64,000 nucleotides of DNA. It comes from Notospermus geniculatus. Lineage: Eukaryota; Nemertea; Pilidiophora; Heteronemertea; Lineidae. The stretch is from NCBI GenBank assembly GCA_002633025.1, contig NMRB01000257.1, positions 36,408-100,407 on the forward strand. The letters run 5' to 3'. Positions 41,525-51,948 of the stretch are shown here, piece by piece; the stretch's first letter is position 1, and every line of letters starts with the position of its first letter. Position numbers and translations under genes: made by a program. The notes under the pieces were generated by a model, which made no database searches, was not told where the DNA came from, and worked only from the letters and a program-made list of their open reading frames with translations.

Positions 41525-41575
41525 GACACCATGACCAAACACTATATGGTTTCCGATCTTGAGATCGGAAACCAT
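41470..41575. repeat. GACA/CA microsatellite and terminal hairpin of the repeat family
   Basis: ACAGACAGACAGAC and (CA)n, then CCATGACCAAACACTATATG, then the hairpin GGTTTCCGATCT / AGATCGGAAACC (41549-41574). The same arrangement appears in opposite orientation at 46919-47010, so the hairpin marks one end of a dispersed element. Confidence 0.8.
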
Positions 41576-42013
41576 AATAACACGCGGATGTTCTTAAACG
41601 GGAAAAAGAATAAGTTGGCCACGACTAAATTGAACATCGATCGAAACCTTGAAATTAATCTTAATAGAACCAGATGCGATTTCATCTTTAGGGCTCACCT
41701 CTTTTCCCATAATTTTGCTGGCATTAACGATCCTGCATGTCAATGTGGACATAGGTCTCAGTCAACTCAACACCTACTCCTCCATTGCCCTCTCATCCTA
41801 CAATTACGCACTAGACTTTTTTCTGACCTTGAAAAGCTGCCATACTTCACCTCTTCTTATTCTAGTTTTACCCGACTTGATCAGCGAATGAGGATGTTAC
41901 TGATTGGGAATCAATTACTCCCGCATCAAGTTAATGTTCAGCTAATCAGTATTATCTCAAAATTTATTACCGATCATGCCCAAATCATCTTGAACATGTT
42001 GAATGCTATTTGA
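41531..42013 (+). pseudogene. C-terminal end of a non-LTR retrotransposon ORF2, 5'-truncated
   Basis: The frame is open from 41531, but the retrotransposon part begins after the hairpin, about 41580. It reads RTRCDFIFRAHLFSHNFAGI then CQCGHRSQSTQHLLLHCPL, the Cys-His finger (C-x-C-...-H-x4-C) found after the reverse transcriptase in LINE ORF2 proteins, and ends NMLNAI-stop. No reverse transcriptase or endonuclease is present, as expected for 5' truncation during target-primed insertion. LINE clade not assigned. Confidence 0.8.
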
Positions 42014-42292
42014 TATTTTACTCTTGATTCCTTTACTTTGAAAGAGTCAATCTCGCCAATCTTATCGTTTCCTTCAGCATCTGTAAAACATCCCGTTCGG
42101 AATCATGGCCGGTCACCTGTTGTGTATTATTCTTTGCGCTGTTCATTTATTTTGTCTTGGACTCAACTTTTAGATGGTTTGTCAGAGCTAATAATGCTTA
42201 CCTCTATGCCTCAGCTCTGACAGGCCAACTTTTGTATCATGTACAGTCATTTCATTTGTCTCAATAAACCTTATATATATACATGTATATAT
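42014..42292 (+). mobile_element. LINE 3' UTR with stem-loop and AATAAA tail
   Basis: 3' end of the same LINE copy. A stem-loop, GTCAGAGCT ... AGCTCTGAC (42181-42221), is followed by CAATAAACC and a (TA)n tail to about 42292. The segmental duplication starts immediately afterwards. Such 3' stem-loops are recognised by the reverse transcriptase in several LINE clades. Confidence 0.7.
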
Positions 42293-42376
42293 TTCATGTC
42301 CTTATATCGAAAGGTTTCGTCTGAGCATAGTTTGAAGTTGTTAATCATTTTATAAGCATACACCGGAGAACCCAAA

Positions 42377-44796
42377 ATGAATGCATGTAAATATTTTCTC
42401 TTCCTGATACTGATATTCAGATTTAAACAATGTGTCAACTGGAGATACTGCAATTCGGGGTACGAAAGGTATGAACCTGGATTATTCAAGATATGGTATA
42501 AAACAAGGTCGTTGCTATACTGCCCCCTCCATTTGCCCAAGGCTCGTCTGTTTTTATTTTCTCAGAAAACGCGATCGTGTTTTCCAAGTAAATCGATTCA
42601 AAGTTTTACGCGTGAACGACGGACATTGAAAATGATAAATCTTTCAGAAATAGATGCCAAGTTGATGATCTTGGAGGTAAGATATTCTCATTCGTCAGAC
42701 CGGGGAAGACTTTAACATGATTATTTAACATAAACACTTTCGAAAGCATAAAAGCTTAGGTAAATGAACAACATCGGAAGGTTTGCATAACAATATGCTA
42801 ACGCGCAATCAATGTGACTTTCTGCCGCTGAGAAAACGGGAGTTCGGCAACTAACAAACGAACCAATAAAACCGGATAACCTTCGATAAAGATGAAATTG
42901 TAGTGAATAATCTTTATACATACGTTGAAAGTAAGATACATGTACACATGTATATCCATTTGCTGTGCGTATTTGTTTTGGCCCTGAGCATTCGCGAAAT
43001 TAAATGCATGGCAAAATTGCACAGACAGGACGAGCCCACACTGTAAGGCGAGGGGTTTCAAAAACTATACCGCACGAGTGGGATTTCCGAGGTACCAGAA
43101 AACACGATTGGTGATCTTTTGCTAGGAACCCCCGAGACAGCTTATTATTTTATTGCAACCCCCTAACCTACGCCTTTAATGTAGGCTGAAGACTGAAAAA
43201 TAACTTTTCATTGACTTCGACTTCCTGACTTTTCAAGCAATCAGCTTTTTGTAAATCATCTTCTTGACAACCCGTGCCTCCTCAAAATAGGCACTACTGC
43301 AGCATTAGATTTTCAACCAAATATTCAGTGATTGGTCGATGCAGAAATGAAAGTGGTATGTTGAAGGCGCAGCGACATGTTCACATTCAAGGAGTGAATT
43401 TTCTATGAAGATTCGCATTTTGGCCCCTCTCAACTCTGACCCTTTCAACACCCGTGGAATGCAAACGAAAGGGTTCAATGACCTAATTTTTGGGATTTTC
43501 TGGCTGGGCCACCACCTTCCTCTACTAAAATTTGAAGCCAATCGGTGTCCCTCATACTGGATAGTTCCCCCACTACCGCTCAGAGTGTATGAAATCGCCA
43601 TCACTGGGAGCGGATATCAGGGGGCAGATTCCTGGCCAAGTTCACGCCGATTAATCATTTTCTGTGTCTATAAAGCACAGTGATCACATTGGACTATAAA
43701 AACAGTCAACTAGGGGTGTCTTTATTGCTTTTCTCAGAGGGGCCTGGATTGAAGCAATATGAAAATTGACAATGACAGCTCCCCCTTAACATTTCAGAGG
43801 AAGAACATCGGTGGATATGTGCTAAACGGGAGTTACACATTTTTTTCAAGGCATACATGTAAGCTCATTGCCCATGCTGCAAGCGAAAACATGTTCCTGA
43901 TTTACAACCGGCCAAAAAAGACCCACAGTAACGAATTTTCTAAAGTGAAATTTCACACATGTTTCCATTACCCTCACACGTATCCTTCGTTTAGTATCAA
44001 GTACCTTACCAGCATTAAGATTAGTAACAACCGGCATAGTACTCTTGCATTCGGGATGAATTTCCTGTACATCGAACACCTCCGAAAAAAGGAGGATTCA
44101 ATTGTGGAAATACATTTGATTTCAAAATTGAAAACACGGATTATGATGACCGAAACTCCATGTTCCTCTAAACCCTACGAGCTACACAATTTTTTTGGCC
44201 AGAAAACCCTGGATAGCGGAGAAGAAATTCTAGTTTTAATCCCGCTAAGATGTTTTCACAGCAAAACGTGGCACATGGTGCTTGTCAGGCTACGTGCAAG
44301 TCATGGGAATCGGACGTCCTCGCTGTATATCAGGGAAAGGTTGGGAATGGTATCATTTTCTCATGTAGGGATGTTTTCTTCATTTTGGGGAGTGGCATTC
44401 AAAACATTTGACATCGTAGTGGTGCACGATGTTCTGAAAAGAAGTAAGCACGAAATCTTTATATACAGATGGAAAGAAAGCTACAAAATCCGTCACAATA
44501 TCCGTCCCTCATGTGAAAAGCCATATTGGCGAAAAACATACTTCGATTTATCTTATGAAGTTGCTAATGATCGATTTTTCTTTGTTGTGACGGATATCAA
44601 CAAGAAAGACTACTGGGTTAGTTTCCGCCTACCACATCGTAAGAGCGATGACCACTGTGTAACAAAGCTTCACAGATTCCACAAGCCCGTCTGTGATTTT
44701 CAGCTTAGTCAAAATGGAATCATCTTTGCGCTTTCAAAGGCCAGTCACCATAAACAAATATTACATTCCTATAGACTGGTTTCAAGACAATGCTAA
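42377..44796 (+). CDS. putative secreted protein, copy A (two exons, about 432 residues)
   Basis: Exon 1 42377-42676 (100 codons, ends GAG|GTAAGA); exon 2 43798-44796 (ATTTCAG|AGG, 332 codons plus stop); phase 0 join. The N-terminus MNACKYFLFLILIFRFKQC has a short hydrophobic core, so a signal peptide is likely and the product is probably secreted. There is no second membrane segment. Many cysteines (CVNW, YCNS, LYCPL, SCFPS, then HTCF, TPCSS, RCF, SCEKP, DHCV, PVC and a terminal QC) suggest disulphides. Repeated strand-like segments in exon 2 (FGMNFLYIEHL, DRFFFVVTDINKKDYWVSFR, GIIFALSK) hint at a beta-rich, perhaps propeller-like fold; this is inference. I do not recognise the family. A TATA-like TTTTATAAG lies about 25 bp before the ATG in both copies. 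Paralogue at 51949-55479. Confidence 0.72.
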
Positions 44797-45060
44797 ACGA
44801 GATGCTTCTGCAATGAAAAAAAATCCAATTCCGAGTGTACAAGGAAGAATCTCCGAAGGAAAAACTGTCTCGGGAACAGAAGGACCTCTTGTTAAATTGT
44901 GATCTCTGGCGATTGTACAGCCATGTCCAAAGAAGAAAGCACAAAAATTGACACACAAGGTGGTAAATGTCAAGAAGTCAACTTCCAGAACTTGCGAATT
45001 TTCGACCCCAACCGGCGTCTTCCTCAGGCACTTTCAGTTGGAGAGACCAGAAAAGACTGA

Positions 45061-45178
45061 GGCCCGTATTCTAGAAACCTCCTGAACTCAAAGGTCCACT
45101 TTAAGCTTTTGTATTCTGCCCTGCAAACAATAGCTAAAGGTAAACCTTAGAGATAAGGAAGTTTCTAGAATACAGTCC
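45061..45178. mobile_element. hairpin MITE, GTATTCTAGAA family, first copy
   Basis: GCCCGTATTCTAGAAACC pairs with TTTCTAGAATAC around AAGGTCCACTTTAAGCTTTT and TAGCTAAAGGTAAACCTTAG. It is closely related to 45405-45520. It lies in a stretch of duplication copy A with no counterpart in copy B. Confidence 0.8.
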
Positions 45179-45404
45179 TGAGAAAGTCTGTAGAAAGACT
45201 GAGAAAGACTTGCCCAAGCACCTTCAATTTGTCATGGAACAGTAGAAGAGGATAAGTTTCACAGAGGACGTTCTTCTCTGTCACGCCGGTGTGACAGGTG
45301 ATAAGTTCGCCAGGGGCGATGGTCCTCCGGACTATGGGCCCTAGGGACAGGGATCTTCCAGACCCCTGTCCGTAAGGATGTCCTGACTGGCCGACAAATT
45401 CTTA

Positions 45405-45520
45405 GGGCCGTATTCTAGAAGCCTCCTTAACTCTAAGGTCCACTTTAAGCTTTTGTATTTTGCCCTTCAAACAATAGCTAAAGGTAGACGTTAGAGTTAA
45501 GGAAGCTTCTAGAATACGGG
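45405..45520. mobile_element. hairpin MITE, GTATTCTAGAA family, second copy
   Basis: GGGCCGTATTCTAGAAGCC pairs with GCTTCTAGAATACGGG. Duplication copy B has an empty site at the equivalent point (GACAACTATTTTGCTAGTC near 56172-56190), so this insertion came after the duplication. Confidence 0.85.
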
Positions 45521-45725
45521 TACTAGTCTTCTTAAAAGGTGAAAGGGGACTATATTAGGACTATATCACCTGTCGCCAACAGCAGTGACGGTAATCGTGG
45601 TCCCCCTAATAATGAAGTCCGTTCAGTCATGAATCATTTTTATTGTATGGCGATTCAATTCATTCAGGTCTGAAGTATGGTTGAAAATCAACAGCGACAT
45701 CAACCGCCTTTGTGGTGTAGTAGAA

Positions 45726-46918
45726 TGGCAGATGTCTACTGCATGGAATGCGCTGAGTTCGATCCCCATGGTGATGCCCTTTTCTTTTTTCCAATTTAAC
45801 GTCAAGATAGTCAAAGGGTGTTACGTAACCCCCCCCCCCCAAAGAGGTTGTGTTCCACTAATAAAGTCACTTCACAGGCCTGAGGCAATAGCGAGGTTTA
45901 GCACCTTTCCGACTCCGACTCCGGCTTCAACTACCAGAATGAACTGAATGAACAGCAACAGAATAAACTGCAACAATAACAGAATGAACTGCAGTCCGTG
46001 TAGGCATCCTTGACGCTATGTTCCCGGAACGCCGCGAAGCGGCGAATCTGCGAAGCAATCTGACGTCAAAAGTGGAACGCTGCTGTGATATGGTTATGTA
46101 AATAATTTTTCGAGAATGACTAAAAATGGGCTGTGCTTCGCAACTAAGGCGCGTTTGAGGCTGGAACGCATGGGGAACGATGAAGACGGTAAAGACTGAA
46201 GTTTGAGACGTGGAATGGGGAGCGCCAATTGGTCACGTGATGACTACTAATAGAGCAGACGAGACACCTAGCGTTGACCTAGGCCCATTGTTCGAGGGAT
46301 GCGGTTCACCAAGCACGGCCAATCACACCTTGAATCGTCATGAATAATAGATGGCATTGGTGTACTATCAGTTCAAAACCACGCGTATATTCTCGCGTGG
46401 TCTGCGTGATCGGTGTTCCCTATTGAGTAAGCAGAGCGTGAAATTATTATTTGCGGGCCTAATTTAGGTTTGGTGTATACGTCACACAACGCCGCCGCCT
46501 GGTGGTCGCCTGGATCGTCCCAGGTCTAGTCTCGCGCAGCCAGCCGTTTCGTGCAAGACGTCGCCCGTGTTGCGCTTTCTGCACATGCGTATCTTCCCCC
46601 AATGTGTACCGGGGCAGGCTCGAACCAACCGTGGCTCGGAGCGTAGGCCTGTAACACACCCGAACCATGGAGAGGTACACCCCTCCATGGTTCGGGTGTG
46701 TCCATCGTTCATGTCATTGCCAAGCCACTGTTCTGTTGTCGACGTTACAATTAACCCACACATATATTGGCCTGACTCCAAGGGCCTAGGCCTACGCATG
46801 TATTCCTCAAGCCGCCCAGCTGTAACCAACAATGACTGGTTCCGATTCCTCTGGATAAAAAGGATTTGATAGACGTTTGCAAATCGTAAAATGCCATTAA
46901 TTTGTGGCAGAATAATTA
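45726..46918. other. no gene recognised; one strong palindrome
   Basis: A C-run at 45830-45840, CG-rich repeat-like sequence near 46030-46070 and a 48-bp near-perfect palindrome at 46654-46701 (ACACACCCGAACCATGGAG / CTCCATGGTTCGGGTGTGT type). ORFs of about 100 codons overlap on both strands and show no domain features. Confidence 0.5.
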
Positions 46919-47170
46919 AGGTTTCCGATCTTCAAGATCGGGAACCATATTGTGTTTGGTCATGGTGTCTGTCTGTCTGTTCGGTCTGTCACACCCTGTA
47001 ACTTTGTTCCAGCAACAGCTACAGACTTGGAAATAGGTTGTACACACTGGCTACACACTGCAGAATCGGTTAGATTACATCTCACACAAAGTCAGGATAC
47101 AAATTTGACATTTGAGCTCAAAGTTCATGTCGCTTCTACAATTTTTCGGTCCCTGTTATTGTTTTGTTAA
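46919..47170 (-). repeat. reverse-oriented end of the GGTTTCCGATCT repeat family
   Basis: Starts with the hairpin GGTTTCCGATCT / AGATCGGGAACC, then TTTGGTCATGGTGTCTGTCT and CTGTAACTTTGTTCC. This is the reverse complement of the arrangement at 41440-41575. The border falls at TTAA|GGTTTCC. Confidence 0.75.
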
Positions 47171-47622
47171 GGAAGACGTTTTGCTGTGGAACGTGCCATA
47201 ACGGATATCTTCTCATTTATTGGAATATGAAATAGAAGTGGGGGTTAAAGAGGTTTCTAAGGTGAAAGACATTGCTTCCTACCAGATTCGAACCCATACA
47301 CAGACCTTCTCACTTATTGGCGTTTTCTCCCATACACAGATGAACAAGCAGAATACAATGCACTGAAGAATGAGGATATTTCGTCACTTATTTTTTGCCA
47401 TGCCAATCGCCAGACATTATTCTGCTAGTCATTCTTGAAGTAACGGTACCCGAACGCCAATCCCATTGTTCGATGCCACGCAGAAAAGGATAGTCGCTCG
47501 GGTTGGTGTTTCCGGGACTTCGCAGAAAAAACGCTCTGTACTTTCACTTTACAGCCAGTAAAGCAATTAAAAAAAAAACATGTATTCATTGGACACAGTC
47601 GTTTGTTCTGCTTTTCCTATCA
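47171..47622. other. no gene recognised
   Basis: Non-coding sequence between repeats, with short ORFs only. Confidence 0.45.
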
Positions 47623-48364
47623 CCCCTTAAAGCAGACCTGAAACGGATGCCGATTCGCATTAAACCTATTGGAATAAATCAAGTTGATATAAAACCACCA
47701 AAAACGTCACCAGTTTCAATTATTTTCCGCGTTATTCAAAAGATATAACGTTGTTTTATCGCAGCTGGGCGACCACCCAATTTTCCCGCTGCTTTTCAAA
47801 CGTACTTACGATTTCGGCCGCTAGGGCTAGGTTGTGACGTCACACGTACTTTTTCGGTGCTGGTGCGACCCAGACGTAGGACACCATTTGACTCCACTAC
47901 GGCATCGCCGTATCCAAAGGGTTTTGCGGCTATCGTTGGCGAAAGTGAAAAAACTTATTCCTTTAATCCCAGAGTGGGTGGCTCTTGCAATAAACCATGA
48001 TTGCATAGCGAAAATCGACAAAAACAACATCCAACGCAAGGGACGCTGAGCCTGATGCCCATGGCAGAGTGCAGCGTGACAACCAGCTGGGCGGAGACGT
48101 CAACAAAGAAAAGGACTTGTGACGTCACGCGAAAAAGTACGTGTGACGTCACTCGAATCGGGGATTCCCAGTTTTCGCGATATTGCCCGATGGAAAAACG
48201 AACTTCCCCGAAGGAGCAATGATTGTTGTTTAACCGGATATCTCCTACATACGTGTATGTCATATCAGAAAGGCCGTGTCAGTTTGAACATGGTGCTGTT
48301 GTGACTCCGAAAAAGTATTTATTAAGCGAGGAAAGCATTTGGGGTTTCGGGTCCGCTTTAAGTG
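47623..48364. mobile_element. 740-bp element with CTTAAAGC-type inverted ends
   Basis: The left end CCCTTAAAGCAGACCTGAAAC and the right end GTTTCGGGTCCGCTTTAAGTG match as inverted repeats at 18 of 21 positions. Inner inverted blocks carry TGTGACGTCACACGTACTTT (47832-) and its diverged counterpart AGTACGTGTGACGTCAC (48136-48152). No coding; non-autonomous. Confidence 0.72.
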
Positions 48365-49145
48365 ACACTCTCGCTCTTAGAAATGTGATTTAATACGTTT
48401 CTGTGAAAACCTAGATGTTGTTTAAAGATGTAAACCTTTTGATCAAAGAATGTGTTTGATAAACAACATCTTATTAATTACGGCCAATTCTTTTACATAC
48501 ATGTACATGTACATCATGCTTACAACTTTTAAGGGCGAGCCAACGTTTTGAATTTTTGAAACGTGGCCAGGCGTTGTAAACAAAAGATGTCAAAATACCA
48601 TAAAAGTACAAGATATATGACGGAAATGAAGGCACCTGCGGGGTCTATAAGTCAAAAGGAATTGAATGAGATGTATCTTGGAACGCACTAATTAGCTAAT
48701 AAGTTGAAACAAAAGACTAGTAATCGGTACACTTTCCCAAGAAATGGCACACTTTGAAGATCAAACAACATGCGTGTCGTAAAGTTCGTCGTTTTTTCTA
48801 CCCAGTCCGCCCTTTCGGTAGCATTATTTTCAACAGACACAGAGTACTCCACAAGTGAACTGCATGAATGCTGCCAATTTCCCAAAAACAGGGCGGCCAT
48901 ATTGCATCTGGATTTTACTTCCTGGTTCTCTTCTAATGTACTGAGCGTGTATGCTGTCTATGAAATGCTGGTCAAGACATCCTTGCCACCCCAGGTTCTA
49001 TGGGTTTGTGGCATTGTTGCCACTGCCTGAATGTGTCATTTACATGCTTCTTCTCTGAGAAAATTGTACCTGTTTTTCATGTTTGGCGAATTTCTTTGTT
49101 TTGGATTACATAATATAAAATTCTTGGGATTTTGCTTATTTCCTG
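48365..49145. other. no gene recognised
   Basis: Non-coding, with (ACATGT)n-like tracts near 48495-48515. An 86-codon ORF at 48770 shows no recognisable features. Confidence 0.45.
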
Positions 49146-49262
49146 TGTCTATACAGCACAGTGATCACAATGGACCCAAACAAAAGTCAAGTGGGGGTGT
49201 CTTTACTGCTTTTCTCAGAGGGGCGTGGATTGAAGCACTATGAAAATTCACAATGACGGCTC
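49146..49262 (+). repeat. third partial copy of the duplicated intron end
   Basis: TGTGTCTATACAGCACAGTGATCACA ... GGGGTGTCTTTACTGCTTTTCTCAGAGGGG ... TGAAAATTCACAATGACGGC matches 43665-43790, the end of the copy A intron. The match stops at the exon 2 border. It is therefore a relic of a third copy, or intronic repeat sequence shared by both places. Confidence 0.75.
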
Positions 49263-49333
49263 GCCCTTAATACGCTCGAGGAAGGTGTACGTAAAAAGTG
49301 AAGATTGACGTCCTACAAAAATGACAGTCCATA

Positions 49334-49455
49334 ATAGAGTTGTTGTCTATTCATGACTGTTGAAGGTCCCAAACTGTTGCTGCACATTGCAAGTATTGTC
49401 ACCCTACAGTGAACTGTTTGAAGTGCCCAACAGTTATGAATAGACAACAACTCTA
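49334..49455. mobile_element. hairpin MITE
   Basis: AGAGTTGTTGTCTATTCATGAC pairs nearly perfectly with AGTTATGAATAGACAACAACTCT; the loop is about 75 bases. Non-coding. Confidence 0.82.
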
Positions 49456-49516
49456 ATAAAAATGGTTACATCCTTATTGAACTCGAGGAGCCTCTTTTTA
49501 AATTGACGATTCAGGA

Positions 49517-49620
49517 GCCGTGTTCCCGAAGCCATCGTTAGGTTAACGATGTCGTTAAAACTGGGAAAATGCATAGCGTAACGACATCGTTAACCTAACG
49601 ACGGCTTCGGGAACATGGGC
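49517..49620. mobile_element. hairpin MITE, GTTCCCGAAGCC family
   Basis: GTTCCCGAAGCCATCGTTAG pairs with TAACGACGGCTTCGGGAAC, with paired TTAACGATGTCGTTA / TAACGACATCGTTAA inside. Half-elements of the same family are at about 27762-27785 and 30970-31005. Confidence 0.85.
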
Positions 49621-49810
49621 CCTGGTTCGTGCGCTTCGGGGAAAAAACACCGCAAAACCTAGTGAATCACCGAGAATGTTAATCGATGATTTTGGTCAAT
49701 CGATTGCAACTACTAGATGTATTATTTGTTTTGTATGTCGCTCGTGAATTTATTGGTCTATTCTACACATATTAAATGTTCCGGCATCAATATTCTTGAA
49801 GCTGTAGATC

Positions 49811-50060
49811 TGATTCTGCTGGTCGAGTGGTCAACACGCTTGACATCCAATTCTAACATGGTCAGTGCGGGGGGTTCGATCCCCGGCCAGGACATATAGG
49901 CCTACAAGTTGTGAACTAATTTATGGTCTGTCGGACGTGACTGAAAGCCGTGGTCCCTTGTACCTGAGTGTCTATGCCAGGGCAAGTAAAAGACCCCACA
50001 CAGGTGGACAGTAGCCTGTCGTGGACTCCACACTAGTATAAGCTTAAGATGATAAAAAGG
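49811..50060 (+). mobile_element. tRNA-derived SINE
   Basis: Pol III box A TGGTCGAGTGG (49820-49830) and box B GGTTCGATCCC (49873-49883) lie 43 bp apart, as in a tRNA with a long variable arm. The acceptor ends do not pair well and the sequence continues into a non-tRNA body (GTGTCTATGCCAGGGCAAGT, AAAAGACCCC, ACAGTAGCCTGTCGTGG) to about 50060. This is a SINE copy, not a functional tRNA gene. Confidence 0.78.
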
Positions 50061-50377
50061 GTTATGAAGCTTCCAGTCATTAGGCAGTGACCGCCATTTG
50101 CTCCTATGTACGCAAACCACCAGGGAAAAAGAGCCAGGAAAATAGGTTTCGCATCTCAGATGTCAGGAAATTGAATCAAAGAGCAGCGAGATACTTTGAA
50201 AATATTTTCAAGTTTTTTCATACCTATGAAGCAGCAGCTTTTTCTGACTTGCCTCGCCCCGAATCGAATTAATGCTCCAGCCTGGACTTATATGATACTT
50301 AAAAGTTACATGCACTTCAAGTCCACCGTCTGTCTCCCGCTGAGACAACACAGATGATTGGAATATTTCGTGAATCA

Positions 50378-50845
50378 CCAAATTTCGACGATGGAATGGA
50401 TAATCATGCTCTTCAGGGGTGAAAACACTGCTTCCTTTCGTTCATTTCGTGGCAACATGCATATCCCCTTTATTATCAACTGTGGACGACACACACCAAC
50501 TTGCGCCGCGCACCTCATTTCATTCATTTTTTCCCTCATACATTTACATATATGTTCTATTGTCTGTTTGTTTATTGTATTCCACCAGCACGATTCTATG
50601 CACCATCATACTTTTATTTGTAAATTTCTGTTCAGGGGTCGGTAATGCCTCCGCCTCGGCCCCTTGCACCTTCTTCTGTACTTTATTTTGTAAATAAATT
50701 ACATACATACATACCAAATTTCGACGATGGAATGGACAATCATGCTCTTCAGGGGTGAAAACACTGCTTCTTTTCGTTTATTTCCTGGCAACATGCATAT
50801 CCCCTATACTATCAACTGTGGACGACACACACCAACTTGCGCCGC
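50378..50845 (+). mobile_element. LINE 3' tail flanked by 132-bp direct repeats
   Basis: 50510-50713 is a non-coding retrotransposon tail (GGTCGGTAATGCCTCCGCC, CTTTATTTTGTAAATAAATT, then (ACAT)n). It sits between 50378-50509 and 50714-50845, two 132-bp direct repeats with only about six or seven differences. They start CCAAATTTCGACGATGGAAT and end CAACTTGCGCCGC. The arrangement looks like one insertion with an unusually long target-site duplication. Confidence 0.8.
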
Positions 50846-51850
50846 CCATGGTAAATTAGACTCGGTTATTAACAGTCCAGAAGCAGATGTCTCCACTTTC
50901 TTCCGGATTCTAACTACACGACAGCGAGGAACTGTTCCGCGGATGTCTGAATGCTCCATATTTCATCACTGGTAGGAATAAATCGACGCCGTGGATGAAT
51001 GTTGTTCGGTTGTCCGCATAACTTCTTGCCAGAACTGCATGCCTCCGCAAAATACTGGCACCTACATGTAGTAATGATAAAATTACATACGTCTTCCTAC
51101 ATCTGTGCTGACAGTGAGTGTTTAATGTGCATTTTTTGTAACCTTGTGTGATTGTGTACCTCTTTTTAACAGACGAAATGAAAATATACTCTATTTACTC
51201 AGTTATCATATTTATAACGACAGTTCATTAAATATTCGTCGTGAACTAATACTGCACACGTGGTCATAACAAGCAATGATTACACTTAAACTAATCCCAA
51301 TAAACGAATAAGCTATGATACTACGATTAACTCAGTCGCATAAGGAAAATGCCGTCCGCTGATCTACGAGTGATTCATAAACTCGCGTTATAACTGAGTA
51401 GAAACAGTAGGCCTACACGTAATTCTATTTTCAGAAGTCAGCGAACATCGTGATTGTTCGTCAGAAATTTTGGTATTTATTTTTTCCTTTTATCTGACAC
51501 TCCGAAAAATTAAAGCAAAGAATAAGATCAGGCCGAAATACGGAAAAATACCGAGATTGGGCCGAATCTTCAGATCTTAGAAGTTCATTGTTCTGTCAAT
51601 TTTTGAGCTTATGTCGCAATTACTTCTGGAGACAGCGAAGTCTGAATGAGCTAAGGAGTACTGCCATTTCCAAGAACTACCGACATTTCACTGCCTGGCG
51701 AACGAACCTTTTCAAATTGAGAAACTACGGTAGTGAATTTATCTGAGAATGAAGAATGGACGTATTTCCAAGACTAGGGACTTATTTCATCAAGTGACTA
51801 ATGGTACCATTAACTTGCACTTCATGAAATAGTCCCCTGGTTATACTGAT
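50846..51850. other. no gene recognised
   Basis: Non-coding, AT-rich; short ORFs only. A small hairpin near 51775-51837 (GGGACTTATTTCATCAAGTG / CACTTCATGAAATAGTCCC) precedes the duplication border. Confidence 0.5.
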
Positions 51851-51948
51851 GAAGTCATCTCATGTCCTTATATGGAAAGGTTTCGTCTGAGCATAGTTTG
51901 AAGTTGTTAATCATTTTATAAGTTAAAGCATACACCGGAGAACCCAAA

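Larger units (their letters stand above)
42293..45725 (+). repeat. segmental duplication, copy A
   Basis: Homologous to about 51860-58195. Shared blocks: promoter and exon 1 (42293-42690 / 51861-52260), exon 2 and 3' flank (43780-44930 / 54460-55990), CCAGGGGCGATGGTC...CCTGTCC (45310-45380 / 56088-56155), CTAGTCTTC...GTAATCGTGG (45527-45600 / 56187-56262), GAAGTCCGTTCAGTCATGAATC (45614 / 57069) and GGCGATTCAATTCATTCA...TTGTGGTGTAG (45650-45720 / 58103-58180). The copies differ mainly by transposon insertions. Confidence 0.85.

Noticed and set aside
46482-46869. Overlapping ORFs of 100-116 codons on both strands
   Set aside because: They cross a 48-bp palindrome, have no splice context and no recognisable composition or motif.
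49820-49890. tRNA gene with good A and B boxes
   Set aside because: The acceptor stem does not pair and the sequence continues into a repeat body; it fits a tRNA-derived SINE better.
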